From: Schlesneria paludicola DSM 18645
GTDB lineage: Bacteria; Planctomycetota; Planctomycetia; Planctomycetales; Planctomycetaceae
Assembly (NCBI GenBank): GCA_945862235.1
Contig: CAMAYU010000001.1
Location: 62,001-126,000, forward strand
Reading direction: 5' to 3'
Length of the DNA: 64,000 nt
A program made the position numbers and the translations under genes. The first letter of the stretch is position 1. Every line of letters begins with the position of its first letter. Positions 9,068 through 18,302 of this stretch are shown one piece after another. The notes under the pieces were generated by a model. That model was not told the origin of the DNA. It was given only the letters and a program-made list of their open reading frames with translations, and searched no databases.

Positions 9068-9210
9068 GGCGTCAGGCCAATGGCACTCACTTTGAGCGGC
9101 ACGGCGCTAGCCGCCGGTAAACGCAGTTGTGTTTCCAAGCAAAGAACCGGCGGCTAGCGCCGTGCCGCTCACGGAGTGAATGACAAAGTGAGTGCCATTG
9201 GGCCGACGCC
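9068..9210. repeat. Nested palindromes: one repeat inserted inside another
   Basis: Outer arms GGCCAATGGCACTCACTTTG (left, within 9068-9094) and its complement (9184-9210) enclose a second perfect palindrome, with arms GAGCGGCACGGCGCTAGCCG... (9094-9118) and its complement (9146-9170). The two pairs are unrelated in sequence, consistent with insertion of one element into another. Confidence 0.8.
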
Positions 9211-9354
9211 GCCCGGCTCGCCTGATTCGGACTGCTGTCGGAGACGTCTTGATTGGAATCCTTGGGCATCTCGTCGGATGCTCTAAAGGGCCAGAAAGCG
9301 AAGACTGGGGCCAGCAATGTGCCGATCCCAGCCTCACAGGCGAGAGGGTGAATT

Positions 9355-10023
9355 GTGAAGGAAGTGCTCGACCAATTTCGGAAACGGGTGGGCGAGCTGC
9401 GGCGACGCAGCGGGAGCCTGTCCTCGGGCCTGCGAGAGGCTTCTCGCGGACTGACCGAGAATGGGCGAGTCGCTTCGACGAAAATGATTGAAGAGCTGTG
9501 GCAGTTCCGCAACGACTTCCGCGAATTGCGGTCGTCGTGGCCCGCCAACGAAGGGCGTGAAGAGTCCGTTTTCAACGCGGTCTCAGCTGCCGATTCGCTG
9601 GTCGCGCTGGAACAGGAAGTCGAATGCCAGGTCTGCGTTCGCGGGGCGCTTGCGGTGCTGAATTGCTTGGAGGCGATTCAGTCCACGGGTGACCGCGAGC
9701 TACCGATGTGGCTGGGCTGTGTCTCGGAAGGCCGGGCGCTACGAGATCAGTTGGTGGCCAGTTCTCCCAAAGAGGCAGCGGCCTGTGCGAAGCGACTCTT
9801 GGCGAATGACCATCCGCTGCGAGCCGTCGTCACACTGGTCGTTCATCACGGCGAACTGAGCGACGAACGTTGGTTGATGTTGAACGATGTCGTAGCCGAG
9901 TCCTACGGCCGCGATTTGGTGACGGCGATTGTCCGGCATCGGCTGGCCTTGCCGTCGTCTGCCGATGCTGCTGCAAGGGAACTCCGATTCGGTGAGGACC
10001 TGTCGCCATCGACATGGCAGTAG
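9355..10023 (+). CDS. Unknown protein sharing a domain with the 939-residue protein downstream
   Basis: The 222-residue protein starts at a GTG with GAGAGGG upstream. Residues 1-60 are basic and helical (KEVLDQFRKRVGELRRR), possibly coiled coil. Residues about 80-199 form a domain that recurs in the protein at 10640-13459. The clearest match is NDHPLRAVVTLVVHHGELSD (151-170), then ERW, LND, SYGRDL and AIVRHRL. No signal peptide or membrane segment is visible, so it is probably cytoplasmic. It lies between bactofilin and three more genes on the same strand, which suggests a shared cell-architecture role; this is inference only. I do not recognise the family. Confidence 0.7.
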   Translation: MKEVLDQFRKRVGELRRRSGSLSSGLREASRGLTENGRVASTKMIEELWQFRNDFRELRSSWPANEGREESVFNAVSAADSLVALEQEVECQVCVRGALAVLNCLEAIQSTGDRELPMWLGCVSEGRALRDQLVASSPKEAAACAKRLLANDHPLRAVVTLVVHHGELSDERWLMLNDVVAESYGRDLVTAIVRHRLALPSSADAAARELRFGEDLSPSTWQ

Positions 10024-10123
10024 TTACGTGGGTCGCTGCTGGAATGCGATGTGTTCGTGAGGGGATGGAATCGGATCGGGCGCGTGGTTCCCGACTGGCC
10101 AACGATTTTGAAAGGGCTGAAGA

Positions 10124-10420
10124 ATGAGTGCTCTCCGCTACAAAACATTGTTGTCGTATCTGCCGGGTATGGCCTCGGTGGTGAACACGTTTCAGTCGCC
10201 GCAGGTCCAGAACGCGGTCTACGAAAAGTTGATGGAAGCCTTGGAATGTAAGCTGCAATCCGAGGGGATCGGGCCGATCGAACTGGCTGCGCTGGCCCGC
10301 GAACGCAAGCGGTCTCTTCCGCCAGCGGCCCCCACTGAAGTCACGCACGACTTGGTCGAAGGGGACAGCATTCACGGCGACAGCGCCCGACACGGTGTCT
10401 CGGGTTCGCGAGTCTTCTAG
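10124..10420 (+). CDS. Small protein of unknown function
   Basis: The 98-residue protein starts at an ATG preceded by GAAAGGG. The first 60 residues are helical (YKTLLSYLPGMASVVNTFQSPQVQNAVYEKLMEAL) and the tail is polar and probably disordered. It has no signal peptide or obvious motif. It sits 100 bases after the gene at 9355-10023 and 219 bases before the gene at 10640, and is probably co-transcribed with at least the former. Unrecognised family. Confidence 0.6.
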   Translation: MSALRYKTLLSYLPGMASVVNTFQSPQVQNAVYEKLMEALECKLQSEGIGPIELAALARERKRSLPPAAPTEVTHDLVEGDSIHGDSARHGVSGSRVF

Positions 10421-10430
10421 AACGCAGTTC

Positions 10431-10508
10431 AAAACTAACCCGACGCGCAAGCGAGGGCTTTACTGTCATCGAATGCCCAGCTCTCGCTTGCGCGTCGGGC
10501 TAGTTTTT
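10431..10508. repeat. Palindromic repeat (CCCGACGCGCAAGCGAGGG class)
   Basis: AACCCGACGCGCAAGCGAGGG on the left arm pairs with CTCTCGCTTGCGCGTCGGGC on the right, with AAAAC / GTTTTT extending the stem. The same class is at 46037-46110 and, degenerate, at 50251-50346. Accidental translation gives PTRKRG or RRASEG peptides. Confidence 0.88.
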
Positions 10509-10639
10509 GAGGCAAAAGCAGCTCTTGAAATACGTGCTAACGAGGCTCGGTCTCAGACCGACGAGAAGCTCGTTTCACCGCGTGGCCCACGCGGTTAAAC
10601 AACGGGATTCAGACCTCATACGCCTCGGATGGAGCAGAC

Positions 10640-13459
10640 ATGAACACGTCGAGCGGTCTTCAAGAGCTGCGTCAGGAGCTGGAGCAACTCAGCCAGCGGC
10701 GCGAGCGGCTGGCCGGACGACTCACGGCTGCCGCTGATCGACTCGACTCCATCGGCGAGCCACCCGGTGACGACTTGATCGACGACCTCAATTCGTATCG
10801 CGAGCGGACGCTGCTGTTGGCGGAACAACTGGGCGATACAAGACTGTCGGCAGATGGAACGCCTCACGACCGCGATGCCGCGCGAGGCGAGATCACACTC
10901 GACGATTTGAAGCGGCTGCTGACCGATCGGGAGTGCCGCGAGCAATCCGTGGCCGCACTGAATCAAGTGTTGACGTTGAGTCACGTTGAGACAGCAGACT
11001 TCGCGCCACTCGCACTGTGCCAGGCTGAGGCCCGCCGATTGATTGGCCTCGCATTCCAAGCCAGTCCTTCGGGCCTCGAACCGGAACTGGAAGCCGTTCA
11101 CAACCAAACGCATCCGCTCAACCTGTTACTCAAGCTTTGTGAACACGGCGATCGGCTGTCGGATTCTGAGTGGGTGGAATGCAATGATTGCGTGACGGCC
11201 ACTTATGGACGGCAACTGGCGACCGCGATCGCTCGCGGTCGCGTTCAACGCGGTGCCAGCCCTCGCACCGAAGAGTCCGCCTTGAACATCGTGACAGCAC
11301 CCGTTGTTGCGGTGGCTCCTCCTTCAATTCCGGCAATGCTGGCTGTTGTTGCTGCGGCAACTCCGGTCGCGACGAACGCCACCGCAGACGTACCCGTCCT
11401 CCGCCGTACGATTGTCGATCCTCCATCAGCACGAGTGATCACGGCGACACCGCCGCGCGTTCCGGTCAGGCCTCCCTCGGCGGCGTGGCCCGTCCCTGGA
11501 TCGGACTCGATTTTTCAGCCGTCACCCCTAGAACAAAGCGTATTCGACGAACGGACTCCGCCAGCCAAGATGCGCGGGATGCCGCCAATTGAGTCGCCGA
11601 TCTCGGTCGAGTCCGTCTTCGCCCCGATTGTGAGCGCGGCGTCTGCTCCCGTGCGTCAGCTCGCGGCTCCAGCCAAAAGTGGTGAGGACGCGACTCAGCG
11701 GTCTGCACGCCTGCCGAGCGTGGTGGTGGACCTGCTTGCCGAGAACCGCCTCGCGCTGGCGATGCACTTGGCGCAGTGCGTCGAGTTCCGTTCTTCCTCA
11801 ATTTCATCTTCATCGACGTTGCCCGCTCCGGTCTGGTTGCTCCGATCGTTGGTGCTCGCCGCGCAGGTCAGTGAGTCCCGCGGCGAACTGGCTCGCGAGT
11901 TGGACGACGATTTGCGCCAGTTCCGCCCGGAACTTCTGGCCGACGACAATTCCGAGCGTCGCGTGGCACTCGGGTATTTCCTGCGTGCGGCCGCGTTGCC
12001 GGCCGCGCTGATCTCGGGAGCCAATTCGTCTACGTCGATCTTGCGGGCGTTCAAGATCGCGCCGGGATGCAGTCAGCTCTACAACTATTGCAGTCGCATC
12101 GCGCTCTATGGTGATCGGCTCGACGGACAGGTCGTCGAAATGTTTCGCTCCCCGCTGGCCGCAGGGGACGAATCCAACATCGAGTCTGTCGCGATCGCCG
12201 CCGAACAATGGTTGCAGGACACGGCGCAGAAGGCGGTGAATTACGGCCGCACTTCACCCCTCTTCTTGCACGCCCATTGGACACTCACCGCCAGCACGAG
12301 CATCCGTCACTCCGAGGCCACGCAGGTCTGGTGCAAGTGGCAGGAAGTCTTGCTGTTCGCGTCCCGCTTGCTGCGCCCGGTGATCGAAGACGACGCGGGC
12401 GAACGCAACAGCGTCCGTCAGGAAATCACCCGGCTGACAACACTCCTAAGAACCGATGCCACCGAGAACGGACCGCGAACCGGCACCTCTTCCGCCGTGG
12501 ACGCCACGGTGCGCGGCAACAACACCATGAACGGTGAGATGCAGGCGGTCCTGCACAAAGCCCTCGACTTCGCGAGCCGCTGGCTCAGACTCAGTGGACT
12601 CGGCTCCGCTCAGACTGCCGCTCCACTCCCACCCGATGCCTTTGAACTGCGCGAGGAAGTTCTTCGACGGTCGGCGGGCGTGATCCACGAGTTGGACGAA
12701 CAGTCGCACCTGGCGACTTCGCCGCTGATTCGAGCCGCCATCGCTTGCTGCCGCCGCTCCGTCGAACGGATCCACGGACTGTTCGAGGGGCGGCTGTCCG
12801 TCCCGTTGCAGGAGTTGGAACTGCGACACGCGCTCCACGCCGAACTGCTCAAAATTCCCGGACTGGAGTTGAACGACCAATGGGAACCGGAAGCGGAACC
12901 GGCGACACTCGAACGCGAACTGTTTGACCACCTCGAACGGGGCGACACCAGTTGGGCCTACGCTTACGACGTGCATGCGTTGCACGGCGATCATGTCGCG
13001 ACGGGCCGCTTGCTCGAACTGAACGTCTGGACGAGTGAAGCCAAGCGCGGTGCCCTGCGAGTTCAACGCGCTGCTCAAATCAATGATCACCGTGCGACGC
13101 TCGCTCGCGAAATTGACGAGGTCTCGCACGAGCTGGCCATGGCGGCGAATGCGGGACAGCTCGAAGAGGCCGATGGGACCACGTTCGCGCAACGGTTGGA
13201 TCGGCTCCAACGTGACTTGCCAAAGCAGTTGAACTTCGGTTCTTACCGTTGGCAACTCGATCAGATGCGATCCGCCTTGCAGCGTCGTCGGGCGCGACCA
13301 GCGGCCATGCCTCTGCTCCCACCACCGCTTCCCGTGTGGAGTCCCGCTGCTGCGGAGCCGGTTCGGGGACTGCGTGGCACCACAACGAACACACGCGGCG
13401 ATGACGCCGCCGGTCGCGAAGCCCTCGCGTTTACGACCGACATTTTTTCGAGAGGATAA
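10640..13459 (+). CDS. Large protein of unknown function with N-terminal coiled coil
   Basis: The protein has 939 residues. Residues 1-65 form a charged coiled coil (LQELRQELEQLSQRRERLAGR). Residues about 85-202 repeat the domain of the 222-residue protein at 9355-10023, seen as THPLNLLLKLCEHGDRLSDSEW (157-178) and YGRQLATAIARGR (189-201). A Pro/Ala/Val-rich, probably disordered linker spans about 215-345. The C-terminal two thirds are helical, ending in a Pro-rich tail. There is no signal peptide, membrane segment or catalytic motif. The gene is followed after only five bases by the TPR protein gene, so the two are almost certainly co-transcribed and perhaps partners. Unrecognised family, seemingly planctomycete-specific. 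Confidence 0.75.
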   Translation: MNTSSGLQELRQELEQLSQRRERLAGRLTAAADRLDSIGEPPGDDLIDDLNSYRERTLLLAEQLGDTRLSADGTPHDRDAARGEITLDDLKRLLTDRECREQSVAALNQVLTLSHVETADFAPLALCQAEARRLIGLAFQASPSGLEPELEAVHNQTHPLNLLLKLCEHGDRLSDSEWVECNDCVTATYGRQLATAIARGRVQRGASPRTEESALNIVTAPVVAVAPPSIPAMLAVVAAATPVATNATADVPVLRRTIVDPPSARVITATPPRVPVRPPSAAWPVPGSDSIFQPSPLEQSVFDERTPPAKMRGMPPIESPISVESVFAPIVSAASAPVRQLAAPAKSGEDATQRSARLPSVVVDLLAENRLALAMHLAQCVEFRSSSISSSSTLPAPVWLLRSLVLAAQVSESRGELARELDDDLRQFRPELLADDNSERRVALGYFLRAAALPAALISGANSSTSILRAFKIAPGCSQLYNYCSRIALYGDRLDGQVVEMFRSPLAAGDESNIESVAIAAEQWLQDTAQKAVNYGRTSPLFLHAHWTLTASTSIRHSEATQVWCKWQEVLLFASRLLRPVIEDDAGERNSVRQEITRLTTLLRTDATENGPRTGTSSAVDATVRGNNTMNGEMQAVLHKALDFASRWLRLSGLGSAQTAAPLPPDAFELREEVLRRSAGVIHELDEQSHLATSPLIRAAIACCRRSVERIHGLFEGRLSVPLQELELRHALHAELLKIPGLELNDQWEPEAEPATLERELFDHLERGDTSWAYAYDVHALHGDHVATGRLLELNVWTSEAKRGALRVQRAAQINDHRATLAREIDEVSHELAMAANAGQLEEADGTTFAQRLDRLQRDLPKQLNFGSYRWQLDQMRSALQRRRARPAAMPLLPPPLPVWSPAAAEPVRGLRGTTTNTRGDDAAGREALAFTTDIFSRG

Positions 13460-13464
13460 CCGGA

Positions 13465-15498
13465 ATGGCGACCGAGCAAGACTTGCTGGAAGAGCTTGCT
13501 GCCGTCCGTAACCGGTCGGTGGCCAACGAGCCCGAACAACTGGCGGCGATCCAACGGCTGGCCCGCTGGTACTGCGCGCATCGACAACCGGGTCGCGCCC
13601 GTTCCTATGTGTACGAACTGTGGACTCTCAGCCAGAAGCAGCTCGGCGCAACGCACGAGTTGACGGTTCAACATCTGTCGTGGCTGGCGTCGATCCTCGT
13701 GTCACTCGGCAAGGTCGAACGGGCCGAACAGTTGTTGATCGGTCTCGCCGCCCAATGTCATGACGTACCGGCGGCCGCTGTGGGCGAAGTCGCATCCGCA
13801 CTAAATCAACTCGTCGAACTGCATCACCGTCGCGGTCGCATGGACGTGGCGTTGACCACCTGCCAGCGCGTCATCGCACTGCTGGCTCCTGTTGAGAAAC
13901 TTAGCCCGAAGGCCACTCGCGACGTTCTGGAAAACGAGTCTTCCTCAACGGAGGCGGCCGCTGCTCGCACCGCCACAGAAGTCTCACAATTGGTTCGCGC
14001 CCGCAACAACCTCGCGGCGTTGCACGTCGCGCGGGGCGAGTTCGACCAGGCGCGACGAGCCTTCATCTGCAATCTGCGACTCGCCCGGAAGCGGCTCCGT
14101 CCCGGTGATCCGACGCTCGGAGTGCAGCTCATGAATCTGGCTGCGGTCCTACGATTGGGCGGCCGCTTGAAACAATCCGAACGATTGACGATCCGCGCGG
14201 TGCGACAGACTCACACCCACGTCGGTTGGTATCACCCGCTCGTGGCTCAGGGCTTGTCGAACCTCGGCGCTTACCGCTTGCAGGCGGGGCGGTTCGAGTC
14301 AGCGGAATCGCTGCTGCGTAAGGCCACGACGATTCGTCGACGCCTTCATCCCGTGGGACATTTCCTGATCGCCAAGACGCAGCGTCAATTGGCGGAAGCG
14401 ATGTTGGCTCTCGGAAAACATGCGGCCGCCGAACGGTTGCTCGATCAGACGGTGAGTGCGTTTGAAAAACATCAACCGGTCGATGAAGTGCAACTCGCAC
14501 TGACGTTGTGCAGCCTGGGCTATGTCCATCTGACGGCGGGACGACACGCCAACGCCGAACGCATCCTGAACCGAGCACTCGAAATTCAACAGCGCTGTCT
14601 CCCGGCACGCGATCCGCAATTGGTGCAGACCCTGAATGGTCTCGGTTGTCTCAACGCCGCGAGGATGAACTTGGATGCCGCGCACGGTTTTCACCGTCGG
14701 GCACTCGATCTGTCCGAGCAATTGTTCGGTAAGGAACATCCCGAGTTGGTCAAGACGCTCGTCTGGCTCGGTGAGGTCGCGTTGGCTCGTACCGATTTGG
14801 CAGAGGCAGAGGTCGTTCTCAATCGGGCGCTGGTCCTCCGCGAGCAAACTTTCGGAAAAGAACACCCACTCGTGGCGGAGGTGCTCACGCGGTGCGGGCA
14901 ACTTGCGCTGGCCCAAAGTCAGCCAGCCCGAGCCATGTCGATCGGAGCCAGAGCGACCGCGATCTATCAGTCCGCCAAAGAATGTCCGCCGCTGGCGATG
15001 GCCGATGTTCTGGCCGTCGCCGCCGAATCGGCGCGCCGACTGACGAGGGTCTCACAGGCCGAGTCCTTAACCATTCAAGAACTGGCCCTGCGCCAGAAGG
15101 TAGTCGGCGAGGAACACGTCTCGCTGTTGCCGGGGATCAAGCGGCTGGCCAAAACGTATCTGGCACGAGAACGCTTCGCCGAAGCCGAGCAGGCTCTGCG
15201 CCTGGGACTGGCGATCAGTGAGAAAGCACTTGGCATTGGCAACCCGAACGGCATTCGCTTCGCCAACAGCATCGCGCGGCTCTGTTTGGCGAAGAGCCGC
15301 TTGGACGAGGCGGGCGAATGGATGGAGCGAACGGTCAAGATGTGCCAACGCTGCTACGGCAATGAATCCGAACAAGTAGCCGACGCGCTGCTGGTCTTTT
15401 CCGGTTTGCTCCGCGAGGCCCAACAAACGTCCAAGGCTGACGAATACGAACGCCGCGCCATCGATCTCCGCAATCGCAACTGCCATGTCCTGCTGTAA
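13465..15498 (+). CDS. Tetratricopeptide-repeat protein (NPHP3/kinesin-light-chain type repeats)
   Basis: This 677-residue protein is built almost entirely of about 42-residue TPR units with the kinesin-light-chain spacing, for example NLGAYRLQAGRFESAESLLRKA, LGYVHLTAGRHANAERILNRAL and LGEVALARTDLAEAEVVLNRAL. Intervening PxGHPLVA-like turns are typical. Such repeats act as protein-binding scaffolds and have no enzymatic activity. There is no signal peptide. It begins five bases after the 939-residue gene and closes the bactofilin-proximal gene group. It probably works with the preceding protein; the target is unknown. Confidence 0.9.
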   Translation: MATEQDLLEELAAVRNRSVANEPEQLAAIQRLARWYCAHRQPGRARSYVYELWTLSQKQLGATHELTVQHLSWLASILVSLGKVERAEQLLIGLAAQCHDVPAAAVGEVASALNQLVELHHRRGRMDVALTTCQRVIALLAPVEKLSPKATRDVLENESSSTEAAAARTATEVSQLVRARNNLAALHVARGEFDQARRAFICNLRLARKRLRPGDPTLGVQLMNLAAVLRLGGRLKQSERLTIRAVRQTHTHVGWYHPLVAQGLSNLGAYRLQAGRFESAESLLRKATTIRRRLHPVGHFLIAKTQRQLAEAMLALGKHAAAERLLDQTVSAFEKHQPVDEVQLALTLCSLGYVHLTAGRHANAERILNRALEIQQRCLPARDPQLVQTLNGLGCLNAARMNLDAAHGFHRRALDLSEQLFGKEHPELVKTLVWLGEVALARTDLAEAEVVLNRALVLREQTFGKEHPLVAEVLTRCGQLALAQSQPARAMSIGARATAIYQSAKECPPLAMADVLAVAAESARRLTRVSQAESLTIQELALRQKVVGEEHVSLLPGIKRLAKTYLARERFAEAEQALRLGLAISEKALGIGNPNGIRFANSIARLCLAKSRLDEAGEWMERTVKMCQRCYGNESEQVADALLVFSGLLREAQQTSKADEYERRAIDLRNRNCHVLL

Positions 15499-15501
15499 GT
15501 C

Positions 15502-15615
15502 ACTAACCCGAAGCGTAAGCGAGGATGATGTAGGGTGCGTCGAGTCTTCGGAACGCACCGTCCTCGAAGAGACGCGACTTCAATTGATGCGTTCCGAAGA
15601 CTCCACGCACCCTAC
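15502..15615. repeat. Half copy of one palindrome class followed by a complete second palindrome
   Basis: AACCCGAAGCGTAAGCGAGGA (about 15505-15525) is a single arm of the AACCCGAAGCG class without its partner. Directly after it, GTAGGGTGCG... (15530-15559) pairs with GATGCGTTCCGAAG...CCTAC (15586-15615). The second element may have replaced or displaced the missing arm. Confidence 0.7.
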
Positions 15616-15629
15616 CCTGAGGCTCAATC

Positions 15630-16061
15630 ATGACCATCGTCAATGCGGGTGATCGCGTTCAACTGCACTACACGTCGTTCGCGGCCGATGGCTGTGTGAT
15701 CGAGACCTCCGGGCGTCGCGAACCGATGGAATTCGTCGCGGGCGGTCCCGAGGTGATTCTGGGAGTCAGCCGCGCGGTGATTGGAATGCGTGTCGGCGAA
15801 CGACGACGGATTGCCGTTCCGCCCGAGCAGGCCTTCGGGTTTCGCGATCCGAAGCTGCAACAACTGGCTCCGCGACTCGGCGTTCTCGAAAAGATCGGCG
15901 CGGGAGATCAGCTCACGGCGGAGATCAACGGGTGCGAACTCGATGTGTGGGTCCGCAACGCCTCGGTAGATGAGATCACTCTGGACGGCAACCATCCGCT
16001 GGCCGGTGAGTCCCTCGTGTTTGAGATCGAAGTGATGGGAAGAACACCGGGCACTGTTTGA
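15630..16061 (+). CDS. FKBP-type peptidyl-prolyl isomerase (SlyD-like)
   Basis: This 143-residue cytoplasmic protein has the SlyD-type FKBP layout. The N-terminal half-domain is GDRVQLHYTSFAADGCVIETS. An insert-in-flap region precedes the conserved GMRVGERRRIAVPPEQAFG segment, and the C-terminal strand is LVFEIEVMG. It catalyses prolyl cis/trans isomerisation and often acts as a chaperone. It lacks the His-rich metal-binding tail of E. coli SlyD. The length fits the short SlyD-like class. The stop codon overlaps the start of a palindromic repeat. It probably forms a single-gene unit. Confidence 0.88.
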   Translation: MTIVNAGDRVQLHYTSFAADGCVIETSGRREPMEFVAGGPEVILGVSRAVIGMRVGERRRIAVPPEQAFGFRDPKLQQLAPRLGVLEKIGAGDQLTAEINGCELDVWVRNASVDEITLDGNHPLAGESLVFEIEVMGRTPGTV

Positions 16062-16196
16062 GACCCGACCGGGCTTGTCCCGGTGGTATCAGGTTTTTGC
16101 ACTACTCGATTCTGAAGATGACTACTGGATTCTGAAATAGTGCAAAAACCTGAAGACCACCCCGGCAAGCGGGGTGGGATTTCAAACAGAGCATAG
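16056..16196. repeat. Palindromic repeat (GGGCTTGTCC/TTTGCACTA class)
   Basis: Outer GTTTGAGACCC / GGGATTTCAAAC, middle CAGGTTTTTGCACTA / TAGTGCAAAAACCTG and inner GATTCTGAA copies form one long palindrome. It begins within the last codons of the FKBP gene. The rest of the gap to 16433 shows nothing else. Confidence 0.82.
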
Positions 16197-16433
16197 GAAA
16201 CGGGCGACAACGGTTGTAGGGGGGCCTGAATGGCGTTGCCAATTGGCAACGTTTCGGCGTGACCGACCTAGCTCGGGTGAAATGTTGAGAGAATCTCCGA
16301 GTCGTGGAACATCTCATCGACATTGATCCTCTGGCGCGGCGACACTGATAGAGGGCTGTGATTGTGTTGAACGTCGGAGCGGAGCTCGCACGTCGAGACC
16401 GGCATTCGGCTGGAGTTGAAGGACAAGGATTCC

Positions 16434-18065
16434 ATGACGCTCAAACTTACTGCCGCCTCATTCCTCGCCGGGGTCAAGCAAAGCGGCTTGATCGACGCAG
16501 GGCGTGTTGATTCCATTTTGGCGGAACTCGTCCAGGCGGGAGTGGACGACAGCGACTCGTGCGCGATCGCGTCTGCGATGGTCGATCGCAAGCTCCTCAC
16601 TGAGTGGCAATCAGAAAAACTGCTTCAAGGTCGTCACAAGGGTTTCATCCTCGGACGCTACCGCCTGCTGTCGTTGCTCGGCGCGGGTGAGATGAGCGCT
16701 GTGTACCTCGCCGAACACATCATGATGGAGCGACGCTGCGCCATCAAAGTTCTGCCCGCGAACAAAGTGCAAGACACGTCGTACCTCGGCCGCTTTTATC
16801 GCGAGGCCCGTGCGGTCGCGGCGATGAACCACATGAACATCGTTCGCGCCTACGATGTCGATAAGCAGACCGAGAGCGGCACCGATATTCACTTCCTCGT
16901 CATGGAGTACGTCGAGGGCCGCAATGTCGAACAGGTCGTGAAGGAACAGGGGCCGCTCGATTACGTCACGGCCGTGGATATGATTCGTCAAGCGGCTGAC
17001 GGACTCGGTCATGCCCATCAACTTGGCATGGTTCACCGCGATGTGAAACCGGGCAATCTGCTGATCGACAATACTGGGATCGTGAAGCTGCTCGATCTCG
17101 GGCTGGCTCGGTTCTTTAAATCGGACGATGAAGAATCACTGACGATCAAGCACGATGAAAAGGTACTTGGTACGGCCGACTACCTCGCGCCGGAACAGGC
17201 TGTCGATAGTCATCAGGTCGATGCCCGAGCCGACATCTACAGTCTCGGCTGCACGATGTACTTCGCCCTCACCGGACACCCGCCGTTCACCGATGGCACG
17301 CTGGTGCAGCGGCTGCTCGCCCATCAAACCAAGACGCCGCCCTCGGTCAGCTACGAACGGCCAGACATCGACCCTTCGTTGCTGGCGATCCTCGACAAAA
17401 TGATGGCCAAGAAAACGTCTGATCGTTACCAGTCGTCGGCCGAAGTCTCGGAAGCCCTCTCGCGCTGGTTGATCGAACATGCCCCGACCGCATGGAAACA
17501 GAAGCACCTGATGTTGGTGGCTTCGCTGTGCGGAATGGATTCGTTTTCCGAGGCTGGCCTTGGCAAGGCGAGCCCCATTCAGGCTGACAGCGACGAACTC
17601 AGCGTGTTGGCGCCGGAGTCGATGGAGAAGGACCGCATCGCCTCGGGAGATTCTCCCGCGAGCGGATCGAGCCCGAGCGGACCGCGATCTAAATCCTCGG
17701 TCAAGCTAAAGTCGCGAGAGCGTCGCCCCGGTTCCAGTCTAAAACTCTTCAATACTGGCGTCAGATCGGGAGCCGCCGTGCCTGCGCTTCAAGAGTTGGC
17801 TTCAAAACTTAGCAAGCCACCGTCAAATGCTCTCCTGAACACGGCTGTTGGCGCTGCCCAGAAGCCGTCCGGTTCCAAGCCGCCGTTGGATGAGATGACC
17901 AAAACGGTCCTCATCGGAGCGGCAATGCTCGCGGCCATCGTCGTCTGCAGCTTCGGAATGTTCTACTTCTTCCAGAAGCCAGGCCAAGGCAACAACGCGA
18001 ACAACGAATCGAAAGTTTCGCCAACGACGCAGGTCACTCCCGTCGAACTTCGCACGTCTGTCTGA
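16434..18065 (+). CDS. Membrane-anchored Ser/Thr protein kinase (Hanks type)
   Basis: From the ATG at 16434 (purine-rich AAGGA just upstream) the protein has 543 residues. Residues 1-70 form an N-terminal helical extension common in planctomycete kinases. The kinase domain, about 75-345, has the glycine loop GAGEMSAVY, invariant lysine K105 (AIKVL), catalytic HRDVKPGN (D203, N208), the metal-binding DLG motif (D221, in place of DFG) and APEQ. A disordered Ser/Lys/Pro-rich region follows, then one membrane segment (VLIGAAMLAAIVVCSFGMFYFF, about 490-512) and a short extracytoplasmic tail with no sensor domain. All catalytic residues are present. Its substrate is unknown, and the neighbours do not point to one. 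Confidence 0.93.
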   Translation: MTLKLTAASFLAGVKQSGLIDAGRVDSILAELVQAGVDDSDSCAIASAMVDRKLLTEWQSEKLLQGRHKGFILGRYRLLSLLGAGEMSAVYLAEHIMMERRCAIKVLPANKVQDTSYLGRFYREARAVAAMNHMNIVRAYDVDKQTESGTDIHFLVMEYVEGRNVEQVVKEQGPLDYVTAVDMIRQAADGLGHAHQLGMVHRDVKPGNLLIDNTGIVKLLDLGLARFFKSDDEESLTIKHDEKVLGTADYLAPEQAVDSHQVDARADIYSLGCTMYFALTGHPPFTDGTLVQRLLAHQTKTPPSVSYERPDIDPSLLAILDKMMAKKTSDRYQSSAEVSEALSRWLIEHAPTAWKQKHLMLVASLCGMDSFSEAGLGKASPIQADSDELSVLAPESMEKDRIASGDSPASGSSPSGPRSKSSVKLKSRERRPGSSLKLFNTGVRSGAAVPALQELASKLSKPPSNALLNTAVGAAQKPSGSKPPLDEMTKTVLIGAAMLAAIVVCSFGMFYFFQKPGQGNNANNESKVSPTTQVTPVELRTSV

Positions 18066-18302
18066 ACGCCACCGTCGAGTGACTGGGATCGGCGTTTCCT
18101 CAGTCCCCGCAAGGCGCTCTCCGTAGCGAATCATCTCCGTGATCGGCGCCTAGTTTATTGCGACCGACACACCTGATTCGAGACGACGATCTTCGAGATG
18201 GTGATGGTCTCGTGTGAGTGACTTGGTACTCGCAAACGACGAGTGCCAACGATATGACTTCGCTCTCAGACGTTCCCCCCGTTTCTCTCGAAAGACGCCG
18301 TG

